The notes: generated by a model not told the origin, from the sequence alone. Shown: positions 23,461-32,735, counted from the first letter of the stretch. The stretch is 60,482 bases of DNA from Myxococcaceae bacterium (GCA_905339255.1 CAJPFO010000164.1:1-60482); one strand, 5' to 3'. Made by a program: numbers and translations.

Positions 23461-26298
23461 TCAGGCGCTGCCTTCCGCGAGCGGCTCGATCTCGACGGCG
23501 ACGCCTCGGGGCGCATGGAGCGGGCCGGCCTGGAAGACGCGGTAGCGCAGGTGGCCATAGTCGCCGACCAGATGCGTCGACTTGAGCGGAGTGGCGATCA
23601 CGTCCATCGGGCTTCGCCAGCCCTCGAACTGATAGGGCTCCCAGGCGTGATAGAGGATCGCCTCGCCGGGCTGGACGTTCGCTGCGATCCGCGCGCGAAC
23701 CACGAAGGCGCCCTGCTCGTTGCGGACGCGCACCCGCTGGTTGTCGCGGAGGGATCGGTGCGAAGCGTCCTCGGCCGAGATCCAGAGCGACGGCTCGCCG
23801 CGCTGCAAGCGGAGGAGGTCGGGATGTCCTCGCCAGATCGCGTGGATGCTCCAGCGCGTGTGGCCTCCCGTGAGCCGGATCGGGTACGCGGGGTTCGTTC
23901 CCGGGAGTGGCTTCCAGCGCGGGAGCGTTTCGTCGGCGTCGAAGAACCAGGGATGGTCGAGATAGAACTGCTGGCGCCCGGTGAGCGTCGGCCAGGCATG
24001 CTGCTCCTCGACGTGCACCTTCGAGGGCGCGAGGACGCCGCCCTTCTCGTAGTCGGCGCCGATTCCTTGCGTCGGTCCCCAGCGGCCCGTGGTGCGAAGC
24101 GGGATGGCGCCGCGCCGGCGCGCCTCCGCGTAGGAGATCTGCGTCGCGGACGAGTTGCGAAGGATCTCGTCCATGATCGCTTCCTCGTCGTTCGGCCCGA
24201 GGCGCCCCGAATCATGGAAGCGATCGCCGAGCTCGGAAGCGGGACCTTCGAGACCGCGGGCTCGAGCGCGCTCCTGCACGGCACTCGCGAGCCGCGACAT
24301 GATCTCCCACTCCGGCTTCGACCGACCGAGCGGCGCGACGGCGCGCTCGCCCACGACGAGATACGGAACGATCGCGACGGCGTACTTGATGCCGTGCTTC
24401 TCGTAGTAGCCCGCGGCGGGGAGCAGGAGGTCCGCCTTCGCTCCGGTCGAGGAGATCCGCGTGTCGATCGCGGCGATCGTCCGGAGCTTGGGCCAGAGGG
24501 TTCGTTCGATCACCTGCGGAACGGGCCAGCGGCGAAGCGGATTCACTCCCGAGGTGACGTAGACGCGAGGCGGGTTGTCGGCGGCGGGACGGACCGGCAT
24601 CCAACCCGCATCGATCGCGTCGGCGAGTGCGCGGGTCGGAGTGCGGGGTTCGGGCGGGCCCTGCTCCATGGCCAGATCCTGCGCCGTGCCGAGGCCACCG
24701 TGCACGGAGAGGAAGAGATGCGACGGCGTCCAGGTGAGCCTCGACTTCGAGACGGCGGCAATCGCGTCTTCCATCGCTCGCGGCGGAGGGGTGTAGAAGC
24801 GCAGCAGCGTTTCCTGCCACCACGGCATCTGGCCCGGCGAGATCAACTCGTCGGCACCGTCGAGCGGGATCCACGCGGCGAAGCGGACGCCGCTGCCATT
24901 GCGGCCGTGCTGGCCGCGGAGCGCGGAGAGGAGGATGAGCGAGCGCTGCAGGAGATCGGCGTGGTGGGATTTGTTCGAGCCCCACGATGCGTAGATGAGG
25001 AAGCGCGGGCTCGTCGCGACGAGATCGGCGAGGCGGCGCTGGAGCCCCGGGGCGACCCCGGTGATGCGCTCGACCTCGTCGGGGCCGTATGCGGCGAGTC
25101 GCTCGCGAAGCCTTTCGAGGACCGGTCGGACGCGAACGCGCCCCGCACGCGTCTCGACTTCGAAGCTTCCGCCGAGCGCGGGCTCGAGGTCGCCGAGGTC
25201 GAGCGAGTCGCTTCGCTGTCCCGCCGTTCCCGGGGCCTCGGCGATCCGATCCGAGCGGGAATCGAAGACGTAGAAGACGTCGTCGCGGCCGTCCTCCTCG
25301 AAGTCGGATTGCCGCAGGAAGCGGTGATCGTCGTCGCGCACGAGGAAGGGGAGGTCGGTCTGCTGGCGTACGTAGGCGTGATCGAGTGCATCGCGCTCGA
25401 CGATTTCTCTCGCGACGCCGAGCGCGAGCGCCGCGTCGGTACCGATCCTCGGATTCACCCAGAGCGACGTGTGGATCGCGCTCGGCGAATAGTCCGGACT
25501 CACGCAGACGACCCGGGACCCGCGGTAGCGGGCCTCGGTGAGGAAGTGCGCGTCGGGGATTCGCGTCGAGGTGGGATTGCAATGCCAGACGAAGACGGTG
25601 TCGGCCCGGCACCAATCGTCGGCGCTGCCATCGACGAAGGTCGTTCCCCAGGTCTGTACGGCGCCCATCGCGAGATCGCCGGTCCCGCCGAAGCCATCGA
25701 GCATGGTCGCGCCGAGAAGCCCGAAGAGCCTCATCTCGCCGACGGTGCTCGGCCCCCAGTCGATGTTCGAAGTGCCGTTGTCGTAGACGACGGTCTCCGC
25801 ACCTCCCTCCGCGATGGCATCGACGATCGCGTCGGCGAGCCTTCCGATCGCGTCGTCCCATGAGATCCGTCGCCACTGCCCCGATCCTCGCGGGCCGACC
25901 CGTTCCATCGGATGGAGAAGGCGGTCGGGAGCCACCGCGAGGTCCGCGTAGCACACGCCCTTCTGGCAGCCTCGCGGTGCGTAGTCGGGGAGCGCGACCC
26001 CCTCTCTCGCGTAGACGTCCGCCTGCTCCTCGCGCCAGACGACCCCATCCTTCACGTAGAGGTCGAAGGCGCAAGCGCTGAAGCAGTTGGCGCGTAGATG
26101 GGCGCCGCGGACGACACGATCCCACGTCCACTGCCGCCGGTAGACGTCACGCCAGTCCTGGAAGGCCGCCGGCTCGACCGAGAGCGATCCCGTCGAAGGC
26201 TCCGGCGACTCGGAGCACGAGAGATTGTGGAGACCGAGCGCGAGGCCCGCCGTCGCCGTAGCCGCCCGGAGAAACTCGCGTCGCGTCAGGCCGGCCAT
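23461..26298 (-). CDS. Molybdopterin oxidoreductase catalytic subunit, Tat-exported, orphan (alpha-3)
   Basis: 945 residues. Twin-arginine signal TRREFLR at residues 5-11; Cys28 just after the hydrophobic core (LGLHNLSC) could allow lipidation but the lipobox is imperfect. FS0: His67, Cys72, Cys76, Cys111. Presumed Mo ligand Asp in GTGDLAMGAVQTWG. C-terminal LTGGHTRWSIHAIWRG and AWEPYQFEGWRSP follow the family. It stands alone, with no beta, gamma or chaperone gene attached; it must borrow subunits or act as a single protein. Closest in the window to the copy at 51281 by N-terminal layout. A perfect Crp-type palindrome is centred 62 bp before the ATG. Confidence 0.87.
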   Translation of the reverse strand: MAGLTRREFLRAATATAGLALGLHNLSCSESPEPSTGSLSVEPAAFQDWRDVYRRQWTWDRVVRGAHLRANCFSACAFDLYVKDGVVWREEQADVYAREGVALPDYAPRGCQKGVCYADLAVAPDRLLHPMERVGPRGSGQWRRISWDDAIGRLADAIVDAIAEGGAETVVYDNGTSNIDWGPSTVGEMRLFGLLGATMLDGFGGTGDLAMGAVQTWGTTFVDGSADDWCRADTVFVWHCNPTSTRIPDAHFLTEARYRGSRVVCVSPDYSPSAIHTSLWVNPRIGTDAALALGVAREIVERDALDHAYVRQQTDLPFLVRDDDHRFLRQSDFEEDGRDDVFYVFDSRSDRIAEAPGTAGQRSDSLDLGDLEPALGGSFEVETRAGRVRVRPVLERLRERLAAYGPDEVERITGVAPGLQRRLADLVATSPRFLIYASWGSNKSHHADLLQRSLILLSALRGQHGRNGSGVRFAAWIPLDGADELISPGQMPWWQETLLRFYTPPPRAMEDAIAAVSKSRLTWTPSHLFLSVHGGLGTAQDLAMEQGPPEPRTPTRALADAIDAGWMPVRPAADNPPRVYVTSGVNPLRRWPVPQVIERTLWPKLRTIAAIDTRISSTGAKADLLLPAAGYYEKHGIKYAVAIVPYLVVGERAVAPLGRSKPEWEIMSRLASAVQERARARGLEGPASELGDRFHDSGRLGPNDEEAIMDEILRNSSATQISYAEARRRGAIPLRTTGRWGPTQGIGADYEKGGVLAPSKVHVEEQHAWPTLTGRQQFYLDHPWFFDADETLPRWKPLPGTNPAYPIRLTGGHTRWSIHAIWRGHPDLLRLQRGEPSLWISAEDASHRSLRDNQRVRVRNEQGAFVVRARIAANVQPGEAILYHAWEPYQFEGWRSPMDVIATPLKSTHLVGDYGHLRYRVFQAGPLHAPRGVAVEIEPLAEGSA

Positions 26299-26325
26299 CC
26301 GATTCCTCCCGTGGCGCCCGCAGCC

Positions 26326-26368
26326 AGGCTACGGTTGGAGAGGAATGCGCCATATGACGCGAGTCATA
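26326..26368 (-). promoter_or_regulatory. Perfect Crp/Fnr-type operator TATGAC-GCGA-GTCATA with -10 TAGCCT
   Basis: Palindrome at 26353-26368; minus-strand TAGCCT at 26331-26326 begins 29.5 bp from its centre, so the operator would be near -41.5 relative to transcription start. The same CCGTAGCCT word occurs at the identical distance before the alpha gene at 51281. Confidence 0.8.
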
Positions 26369-26396
26369 GAAGTGCGCAATCGGTCCAGCGCGTACT

Positions 26397-27314
26397 TCAG
26401 CGAAGCGCGCACTCCACGAGCGCCACTCCGAGCACGGAGGCGAGCACGACGAGCGAGGTGCGGAAGACCGCACGGTCCGCCGCCTCGGTTCCGAGCCGCA
26501 TCGACTCGACGATCCTCGCGACGAATGCGAACCCGGCCAGCGATGCCGTGACCCCATAGACGATCCCGAGCAGCCCGACGATCCAGGGGACGAGCATCAC
26601 GGCCCAGAGCACGAGCGCGAAGCCGAGCATCCAGCGGCGCGCGCGGCGTTCGCCGATCACGCGGGGGAGCATGGGAAAGCCTGCCGCCGCGTACTCCGAA
26701 TCCCGGTAGAGCGCGATCGCCCAGACGTGGGGCGGCTGCCAGAGGAAGACGACCGCGAAGATCCAGAGCCCCGCGAAGCCGAAGCTCCCGTCGACCGCGT
26801 CGGCCACGAGAGGAGGTGCGGCACCGGCGATCGCGCCGACCACCGTGCTCCAGGAACTCCGCGGCTTGAGCCAGACGGTGTAGACGACGAGGTAATGCGC
26901 GAGCGTTGCGAGGCCGACGAGCGCGGCGAGCGCCCCCCCGCCGACCGCGAGCAGGGTCGCTCCGGCCGCCGACGTCGCGATCCCGAAGCCGAGCGCCTGC
27001 GAGGGCTCGAGGCGGCGCTGCGGGAGTGGACGATCGGCCGTCCGGAGCATCCGCGCGTCGCGATCACGCTCCCACCAGGCATTGATCGCGCTCGATCCGG
27101 CGCCGAGCAGCGTGACGCCGAGGATCACCGCGACGAGCACCGCCGGAGCCGGCCACTCTCCTCCGCCGAGAACGAACGCAGGCGGCACCGTGAGCGCCAC
27201 CAGCGAGAGGATGCGGGGGCGGGTGAGCGCCACGTAGTCGGCGAGGCGTGCGAGCGGCGCGGCGCCGGATCGGGCCCTCTCCCGGGCGACGACCTCGGTG
27301 GGCGGCGGGGACAT
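26397..27314 (-). CDS. ctaB: Protoheme IX farnesyltransferase (heme O synthase, CtaB/CyoE)
   Basis: 305 residues, about nine predicted helices. UbiA-superfamily motif NAWWERDRDARMLRTADRPLP (about residues 78-98; N-x3-D/E-x-x-D style metal-binding site) and second-site YRDSEYAAAGFPMLP (about 205) are both present. It farnesylates heme B to heme O, needed by many heme-copper oxidases. Last gene of the heme-copper oxidase operon, 16 bases after the cytochrome b fusion gene, with GAGGAGGG before the ATG. No heme A synthase (CtaA) is visible nearby, so the oxidase may use heme O or B, unless ctaA is elsewhere. Confidence 0.9.
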   Translation of the reverse strand: MSPPPTEVVARERARSGAAPLARLADYVALTRPRILSLVALTVPPAFVLGGGEWPAPAVLVAVILGVTLLGAGSSAINAWWERDRDARMLRTADRPLPQRRLEPSQALGFGIATSAAGATLLAVGGGALAALVGLATLAHYLVVYTVWLKPRSSWSTVVGAIAGAAPPLVADAVDGSFGFAGLWIFAVVFLWQPPHVWAIALYRDSEYAAAGFPMLPRVIGERRARRWMLGFALVLWAVMLVPWIVGLLGIVYGVTASLAGFAFVARIVESMRLGTEAADRAVFRTSLVVLASVLGVALVECALR

Positions 27315-27330
27315 CGAAGCCCTCCTCGTC

Positions 27331-29469
27331 CTAGTGCCAGCGGAACCCTTCGGCGCTCTCGAACGTGACGACGCGCCTTGCGTCGCCCTCGAAACGCTGG
27401 CGGGCCTCGGTCACGAACCGCCATTCGGTCGGGTCGGGCGAGTCTCCGATCGAGACGCGGACATCGTATTCGCCCGGCTCGAGCGCGATCCGCTCGATCC
27501 CCACGCTCGTTCCGTCGCCCCACACGCCCGTCGGAGGATAGACCGTCTCGATGACGGCGGCTCCGTCGACCTCGACGCGGAGGCGGATGTCGTTGCGCGC
27601 GCGGTCACAGACGCGGTCGCGGCGCATGTGGGCGGGAAGCGCCGCCTTCTCCTCCTCGGAGAGATCGCGGCAGTTTTCGCTGAGGCCGCCCGAATGCTTG
27701 AAGCTCACCACGAGCTCGGAGCCCGGCAGCGTCGGAGTGCGGTAGCCGACGGCCGTCGACGCGCCGAGGCCTGCGGCGATCACGATTCCGAGCAGCGCCG
27801 CCGCGAGCCAACCCGAGATCCGCCCCGGACCTCCCGGGCGCCCCGCGCCCCCGCCCCCGTCGATCCGCTTCGCAGCGTCGAGGATTTCGCGGGTGCGGGT
27901 CCCGTCGGCCGCGATCACGTGGATGCGGTCGCGATCGACCTTGTCGGCGCGAAGCGACGGGCTCCGCTCGCCGGCGAGCCGCAGGTCGAGCCAATGCACG
28001 CCCTCGCGGAAGTGGCAGGTCTCGCCCGGGCAGGTCACGACGAGCGCGTCGCTCGCGCCACGGCGGAGCGGGAGCTCGAGGGTGAGCGGGTGGATCCAGC
28101 CCGCGCACGGAACCTCGAGCACGCGCCAGCCCGGAAGCTCGGAGCAGCGTCCGGTCGCGCGGTCGATCGAGAGGTTCGCGCCCGCCGAATGCGCGCAGAC
28201 GAAGGCGAGCCGCACGCTCTCGTTGCGAGCGGACGCCTCGGCGACCCAGCCGAGGATGCGATTGCGCTCGTCTTCTTCGGTGAAGGTCGGAAGCCCGACG
28301 CCGACGGAGTCGCACGAGCCGGCACAGATGCCGCAGCCCACGCACTTCGACGGATTGACCTCGGCCTGGAGCGGATAGCGCGAACGGCCTGCCGTTCGCG
28401 AAACCATCGTGATCGCGTCGTAGGGGCAGTCCTGGTAGCACTGCATGCAGGCGTTGCAACGGATCGGATCGACCTTTGCCGCCTCGACCGGGGCGCGGCG
28501 CATCCACCAAGGCACCGTGAGGCAGACGATGCTCGTGACGAGGAAGACCGACCAGAGCGCGCCAGGGCCGAGGCGGTCGGTCAGCAGAATCGGCAGCAGG
28601 TACCAGACGTCGAGGTCGAAGTTCGTGCCGAGCGCCGTCATCCGCGCCGGATCGGTGTTGAGCGCCGGCCAGGCGAGCGAGAGCGCGACGAGCGAGGCGA
28701 CGACCCAGATCGTCATCGGCGCCTTCGTGAGGAAGCGCGGTCGCGCGAGCCTCGCCAGGTGAAGCCAGAGCGCGACTCCCATCGCGAGCGGCACCAGCAT
28801 GTGCATGAAGAAGACGACGAAGAAGAGGAAGGTGTTGACCCCGGCATCCGTCAAGAAGGACCGCCCGAGCGGGTCGGCGAAGATCGGGAGCGCATCGATG
28901 AAGTGCGCCGATCCGACCGCAACGGCCTGCGCGCGCGTATCCCAGACCAGCCAGTAGCCCGTCCAGCCGACGAACCAGAGAAGCGCCACGGCGACGAGCC
29001 CGGTCACCCAGGCGAGCCACTGCGCTCCGACGAAGCGTCGCTCGAAGAGCAGCCGGATCGCGTGCACGAGCGCGAAGAACATCGTCGCGTCGGACGAATA
29101 GCGGTGGAGGGAGCGGATGAATCCGCCGCCGAAGCGCGAGAGGTCCGTGAGCGAACTGTACGCGTGCGTGACGCTCGGGCTGTACCAGAAGAGGAGCAGC
29201 ACGCCGGTCACGGTCGCGACGGCGAGCGACGTGATCGCGACCGCTCCCGTCTGCAGGAAGGGATTGAGCGCGTCCGGGAGGACCCTCGCGAGCGCGCGGT
29301 CGAGGAGGAGGAAGCCGCGCTCTCCCACGCGCAGGATGCGCTCGCCGCGAACACGCGGCGCCGGGACTCCCTCGGCGAGTGGACCGCCCCGAGGCGGCGG
29401 CGGGCTCGGGAGCTCGTCGGCCTCGGCGTCACGGATGGCATCGCCGAGGGCGGTCGAATCAAACGCCAT
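27331..29469 (-). CDS. Cytochrome b / dicluster ferredoxin / MvhD-like fusion membrane protein
   Basis: 712 residues with an unusual domain chain. Residues about 65-260: cytochrome b N-terminal four-helix domain with two H-x13-H pairs (SLHRYSSD to LVHAIR; FMHMLVP to WLHLAR) for two b hemes. About 345-410: ferredoxin with CNACMQCYQDCP and CVGCGICAGSC. About 425-530: hydrogenase iron-sulfur (MvhD/FrhD-like) domain with FVCAHSAG, EVPCAGWIHP and TCPGETCHFREG. About 565-590: a further membrane helix, then a beta-rich extra-cytoplasmic C-terminus with two cysteines. It could link quinone chemistry to a low-potential cytoplasmic donor. Overlaps the SCO gene by 11 bases within the oxidase operon. Confidence 0.8.
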   Translation of the reverse strand: MAFDSTALGDAIRDAEADELPSPPPPRGGPLAEGVPAPRVRGERILRVGERGFLLLDRALARVLPDALNPFLQTGAVAITSLAVATVTGVLLLFWYSPSVTHAYSSLTDLSRFGGGFIRSLHRYSSDATMFFALVHAIRLLFERRFVGAQWLAWVTGLVAVALLWFVGWTGYWLVWDTRAQAVAVGSAHFIDALPIFADPLGRSFLTDAGVNTFLFFVVFFMHMLVPLAMGVALWLHLARLARPRFLTKAPMTIWVVASLVALSLAWPALNTDPARMTALGTNFDLDVWYLLPILLTDRLGPGALWSVFLVTSIVCLTVPWWMRRAPVEAAKVDPIRCNACMQCYQDCPYDAITMVSRTAGRSRYPLQAEVNPSKCVGCGICAGSCDSVGVGLPTFTEEDERNRILGWVAEASARNESVRLAFVCAHSAGANLSIDRATGRCSELPGWRVLEVPCAGWIHPLTLELPLRRGASDALVVTCPGETCHFREGVHWLDLRLAGERSPSLRADKVDRDRIHVIAADGTRTREILDAAKRIDGGGGAGRPGGPGRISGWLAAALLGIVIAAGLGASTAVGYRTPTLPGSELVVSFKHSGGLSENCRDLSEEEKAALPAHMRRDRVCDRARNDIRLRVEVDGAAVIETVYPPTGVWGDGTSVGIERIALEPGEYDVRVSIGDSPDPTEWRFVTEARQRFEGDARRVVTFESAEGFRWH

Positions 29470-30406
29470 GGCGAGCCTCCTGGGCGAGCAGACGGAGCGC
29501 CGAAACGAGCCAGCGCTGCTGTCGCTCGCCGATCGTGAGTCGGTACGCGATTCGCCCTGCGGGATCGATGACGAGGAAGAGATTCGCGTGGTCGATCACG
29601 CCCGTTTCGGCGTTTCGCTGGCGCGCCACGTCCATGCGGTCGAGCACACGCTCGACCTCGGCCGGCGGGCCGGTCACGAGGCGATACGTCGGCCATTCGA
29701 GGCCGTGACGCGATGCGAGGTCGTTCATCACCGCGGGCGTGTCGTGCGAGGGGTCGAGCGTCACGCCGACGACGTGGACCCGCGCCCGCTCCTCGGGCGT
29801 GAGTTCGTCGAGCGCCGCCCGCGCCTGATCGAGGATCACGGGGCAGGTGTGCGGGCACGAAGCGTAGACGGCGGTGAGGATCACGACGTCGCCTCGCAAG
29901 GCGGCGAGATCGACCCTCTCGCCGTTCTGATCGACGAGGCCGAGGTCGGGCGGCGCGTACGAGACGCGGAGCGTCTCGGCCGGGAAGGGGAGCTCCCCGC
30001 TCGCCGGGCTCACGCCGAGCACGAGAAAGCCGCCGACGAGAGCGGCCACCGTGGCCGCTCCGGCGCCGAAGTCGGCGACCATTCGCCAGGGGCGTTCGAG
30101 CGCGGCGCGAAGGGGCTCGAACCAGAAGACGACGAGACCCGCCGCCATCAACACCGGCGGCACGAGGAACGAGACCGCGGCCATCGGATTCATCCCGCCC
30201 GTGGCGGGGTCGTAGCCGAAGCACCAGATCCGGAACTCCTCGGCGAACGCACCGAAGCCGGTCGGAGCCGACGGGGTCAGGAGCACGAACGCCACGAGGA
30301 GCTCGTAGCAGACGAGGACCGACAGGAGGAAGGCCGGGAAGCGGGCCCCCGAGAAGAACCCGAGGACCCCTTCCATCAACTTCTCGGGAAGAGTTCTGCT
30401 CCGCAT
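29459..30406 (-). CDS. SCO1/SenC family copper chaperone with N-terminal membrane segments
   Basis: 315 residues. Three or so hydrophobic segments occupy residues 15-160, then the SCO thioredoxin-fold domain: copper motif CPHTCP (about residue 215), VGVTLDPSHDTP, and the conserved His in DHANLFLVIDPAGRI. SCO proteins deliver copper to the CuA site, and a complete CuA subunit is encoded two genes upstream. I place the start at 30406, which has GGAGG five bases before it; ATG 30424 is possible and would add six residues. The N-terminal membrane region is longer than in ordinary SCO proteins. Same operon as the oxidase. Confidence 0.82.
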   Translation of the reverse strand: MRSRTLPEKLMEGVLGFFSGARFPAFLLSVLVCYELLVAFVLLTPSAPTGFGAFAEEFRIWCFGYDPATGGMNPMAAVSFLVPPVLMAAGLVVFWFEPLRAALERPWRMVADFGAGAATVAALVGGFLVLGVSPASGELPFPAETLRVSYAPPDLGLVDQNGERVDLAALRGDVVILTAVYASCPHTCPVILDQARAALDELTPEERARVHVVGVTLDPSHDTPAVMNDLASRHGLEWPTYRLVTGPPAEVERVLDRMDVARQRNAETGVIDHANLFLVIDPAGRIAYRLTIGERQQRWLVSALRLLAQEARHGV

Positions 30407-30426
30407 CCCGGCCTCCATTCCCATCG

Positions 30427-32178
30427 CTATCGGACCCACCAGACGTCGGCGAGCCACTTCCAGTTGGCGAAGTAGTAGACGACGAACGAGGCCAAGAAGA
30501 CGCCGACCAGCACGACGGTTCCCGGCACGTGGTGGTCGCCCGCCTCGTGCTCGAATTCGCGCTTGACCGACTCCTTCAGATCCCGCTCGATGTGCCACGC
30601 CTGCATCTTCGTCCCCTCGTTCGAGCGTCCGAAGAAGACGGCCGCGACGACGAGCCCGACGTAGAGGAGCAGTGCCGTGAAGGCGATCAGCGCGCCGATC
30701 CCCATGAGGCCGAGCATCACGTGCGCGCCCGGATCGATTCCGACCGGGAAGGCCGCTCCGGCGTGCTCCGCATCCCAGGTTCGGCGCGGTACCCCGTACG
30801 AGCCGGCGAACGACATGCCGATTCCGACCATCGTGATGCCGATCGCGAAGAGCCACGGCTGGATCTTGCAGAGCGTTCGTGCGTAGAACTCCTTGCGGAA
30901 CACGAGCGGCACCACGTAGTAGGTGACGGCCATGAACGCGAGCGTCGTGCCGCCCACCACGGTCACGTGGAAGTGACCGGGGATTCGCAGCGTGTTGTGG
31001 GCCATGATGTTGATCTGCTGGGTGCCGAGCACGACGCCGGTGATTCCGCCGCCGAACCCGAAGATCACGAGCGAGAAGAAGAACCCCGAGAACCCGGGAT
31101 TCCCCCACGGCGCGTTGATCAGCCAGCCGAACAGGCCCTGGTTGTACCCCTTCTTCCGCATCGCCACCTCGACCGACGCGGGAACCGTGAAGCCGTGGAT
31201 CATCGACGCGAGGACCGCGAGGTACATCGCGTACGAGGTGTTCCAGATCTTCCACGACGCGCCGACTCCCGGATCGACCAGGATGTGGTGCGCCGACGCC
31301 ACGTTGATGAAGAGGATGTAGAGCACGAAGGCGCCGCGGCAGACCGACTCGCTGAGCGGCTTCGCGCCCGTGGTGAGCGTGCCGAGGAAGTACCAGACAC
31401 CGACCATCGCGCAGACGTTCACCTGCTGCGACATGTGACCGAGGCCCCACCACGTGATCCGGTACCAGCCCGGATCGGGCGCATCCATGAGCCCGATCGA
31501 CCAGAGGAAGGTCGGGATCAGGGTGACGGCGCCGTGGAGGAGCGTCACGACCGCGATGATCGCCGCCGCGGTGGCTCCGAAGACCACGAGCGGCATCGAG
31601 CCCTCGTAGGTGTGGTCGCGCTTCGCGATGTAGAGCGTCCCGAAGAAGTTCCCGACTCCGACGAGCGCGCCCACGGCGAAGACGATCACGCCCAGGTAGA
31701 AGAGCGGATGCGCGAGCAGCGGAACGTACGACGTCATCAGCACGTCGGCGTCACCGACGAGGATGACGTAGTCGACGAGCAGCGCGCCGACCGTCATGAG
31801 GGCGAGCCCCACCCAGGCGAGGGCTTTCGAATAGAGCCGGGTTCCGAGCAGCGCCGTCGGCAAGAAGTAGAGCAGCGCGATCTCGAAGTTCAAGATCCAG
31901 AAGATCAGCATGTTGAGGCCGTGGAGCGTGAGCACGCGGTAGTACCACTCGGCGCTCAGCAGGTGCACGGCGGGCCAGCGGGTGAGCGCGAGCAGGATCG
32001 CGCCGACGCCGCCGACGGCGAGGAAGACCACGGCCGAAACGGCGTGGTAACGGACGAACTTGTCTGCGGTCGTGCAGACCGTGAGTCCCGTCGTGTCGCA
32101 GGTACGGACCTCTCCGGGCGGATGGTTCCGCGTCGGGCGCGACGGGATCGGCATGGTGCCGGGTACTGTGGTGGCCAT
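30427..32178 (-). CDS. Heme-copper oxidase subunit I lacking the active-site tyrosine (NO reductase-like)
   Basis: 583 residues, about 14 helices. Heme ligands: LTLHGLNML and GHFHVTVVGG; CuB histidines: WGLGHMSQQVNV plus SAHHILVDPG. In oxygen-reducing A and B families helix VI reads HPEVY or HP-x-VY; here the residue at the crosslinked Tyr position is Gln (HMSQQ). C-family enzymes supply Tyr from helix VII, which I do not see either. Loss of the Tyr is a hallmark of NO reductases of this superfamily (for example eNOR). It is coded with a CuA subunit, SCO and ctaB. I infer NO reductase or atypical oxidase. AGGAGA precedes the ATG. Confidence 0.85.
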   Translation of the reverse strand: MATTVPGTMPIPSRPTRNHPPGEVRTCDTTGLTVCTTADKFVRYHAVSAVVFLAVGGVGAILLALTRWPAVHLLSAEWYYRVLTLHGLNMLIFWILNFEIALLYFLPTALLGTRLYSKALAWVGLALMTVGALLVDYVILVGDADVLMTSYVPLLAHPLFYLGVIVFAVGALVGVGNFFGTLYIAKRDHTYEGSMPLVVFGATAAAIIAVVTLLHGAVTLIPTFLWSIGLMDAPDPGWYRITWWGLGHMSQQVNVCAMVGVWYFLGTLTTGAKPLSESVCRGAFVLYILFINVASAHHILVDPGVGASWKIWNTSYAMYLAVLASMIHGFTVPASVEVAMRKKGYNQGLFGWLINAPWGNPGFSGFFFSLVIFGFGGGITGVVLGTQQINIMAHNTLRIPGHFHVTVVGGTTLAFMAVTYYVVPLVFRKEFYARTLCKIQPWLFAIGITMVGIGMSFAGSYGVPRRTWDAEHAGAAFPVGIDPGAHVMLGLMGIGALIAFTALLLYVGLVVAAVFFGRSNEGTKMQAWHIERDLKESVKREFEHEAGDHHVPGTVVLVGVFLASFVVYYFANWKWLADVWWVR

Positions 32179-32186
32179 GGTCTCTC

Positions 32187-32714
32187 CTACTCCGTGACCA
32201 GGATCCGGCCCGTCATCAAGTGATGGCCGATCCCGCAGAACTCGTTGCAGACGATCGAGAACTCCCCGGAGCTGGTCGGCGTGAGCGTCAGGATGTGGTC
32301 GTAGCCGGGAAGCACCTGGAAGTTCATGTTGACGGGCTGCAGCGAGAAGCCGTGCTGCAGGTCCATCGACGAGATGTGGAGACGGTACGTCTGGCCCTTC
32401 TTGAGCTGGAGGACCGGCGTCCACTTCCACATCTGCGCCTGGAGATACGCGTCGCCTCCGGGAGGCGGCGCGACGAGCGGGACTCCCTTGTCCTCGCCGA
32501 TCTTGTAGGTCTCGATGAAGCGATCGACGCGATCGCGGAACTCGATCGGTGTGACCCGATACGAATCTCCCGTCGCGTTCTGCTTGCCGTAGAAGTGCCA
32601 ATAGGGCATGGCGACGGTCATCACCATGCACCACAGGAAGGCGACGCCGATCCAGACGCGCTCGGCTCCTTCCGGGGCCCGGAACCAACCGGGCGGTTGT
32701 GTCGTGATGCTCAT
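32187..32714 (-). CDS. Heme-copper oxidase subunit II with complete CuA site
   Basis: 175 residues: one N-terminal helix (about residues 20-40), then a cupredoxin domain. CuA ligands are all present: MDLQHGFS (His), then CNEFCGIGHHLM (two Cys, Glu carbonyl, His, Met). The length and single helix are as in B-family (ba3-type) subunits II. It receives electrons from a c-type cytochrome or cupredoxin. The ATG follows a strong AAAGGAGGAG site. It lies eight bases before the subunit I gene. An intact CuA next to a Tyr-less subunit I is the reason to compare with CuA-containing NO reductases. Confidence 0.9.
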   Translation of the reverse strand: MSITTQPPGWFRAPEGAERVWIGVAFLWCMVMTVAMPYWHFYGKQNATGDSYRVTPIEFRDRVDRFIETYKIGEDKGVPLVAPPPGGDAYLQAQMWKWTPVLQLKKGQTYRLHISSMDLQHGFSLQPVNMNFQVLPGYDHILTLTPTSSGEFSIVCNEFCGIGHHLMTGRILVTE

Positions 32715-32735
32715 GTGCGCTCCTCCTTTCGCGCC

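Noticed and set aside
23461-26298. Tat lipoprotein assignment for alpha-3 and alpha-6
   Set aside because: Cys28 is conserved in both but the preceding residues (N-L-S) do not fit a standard lipobox; left as a suggestion only.
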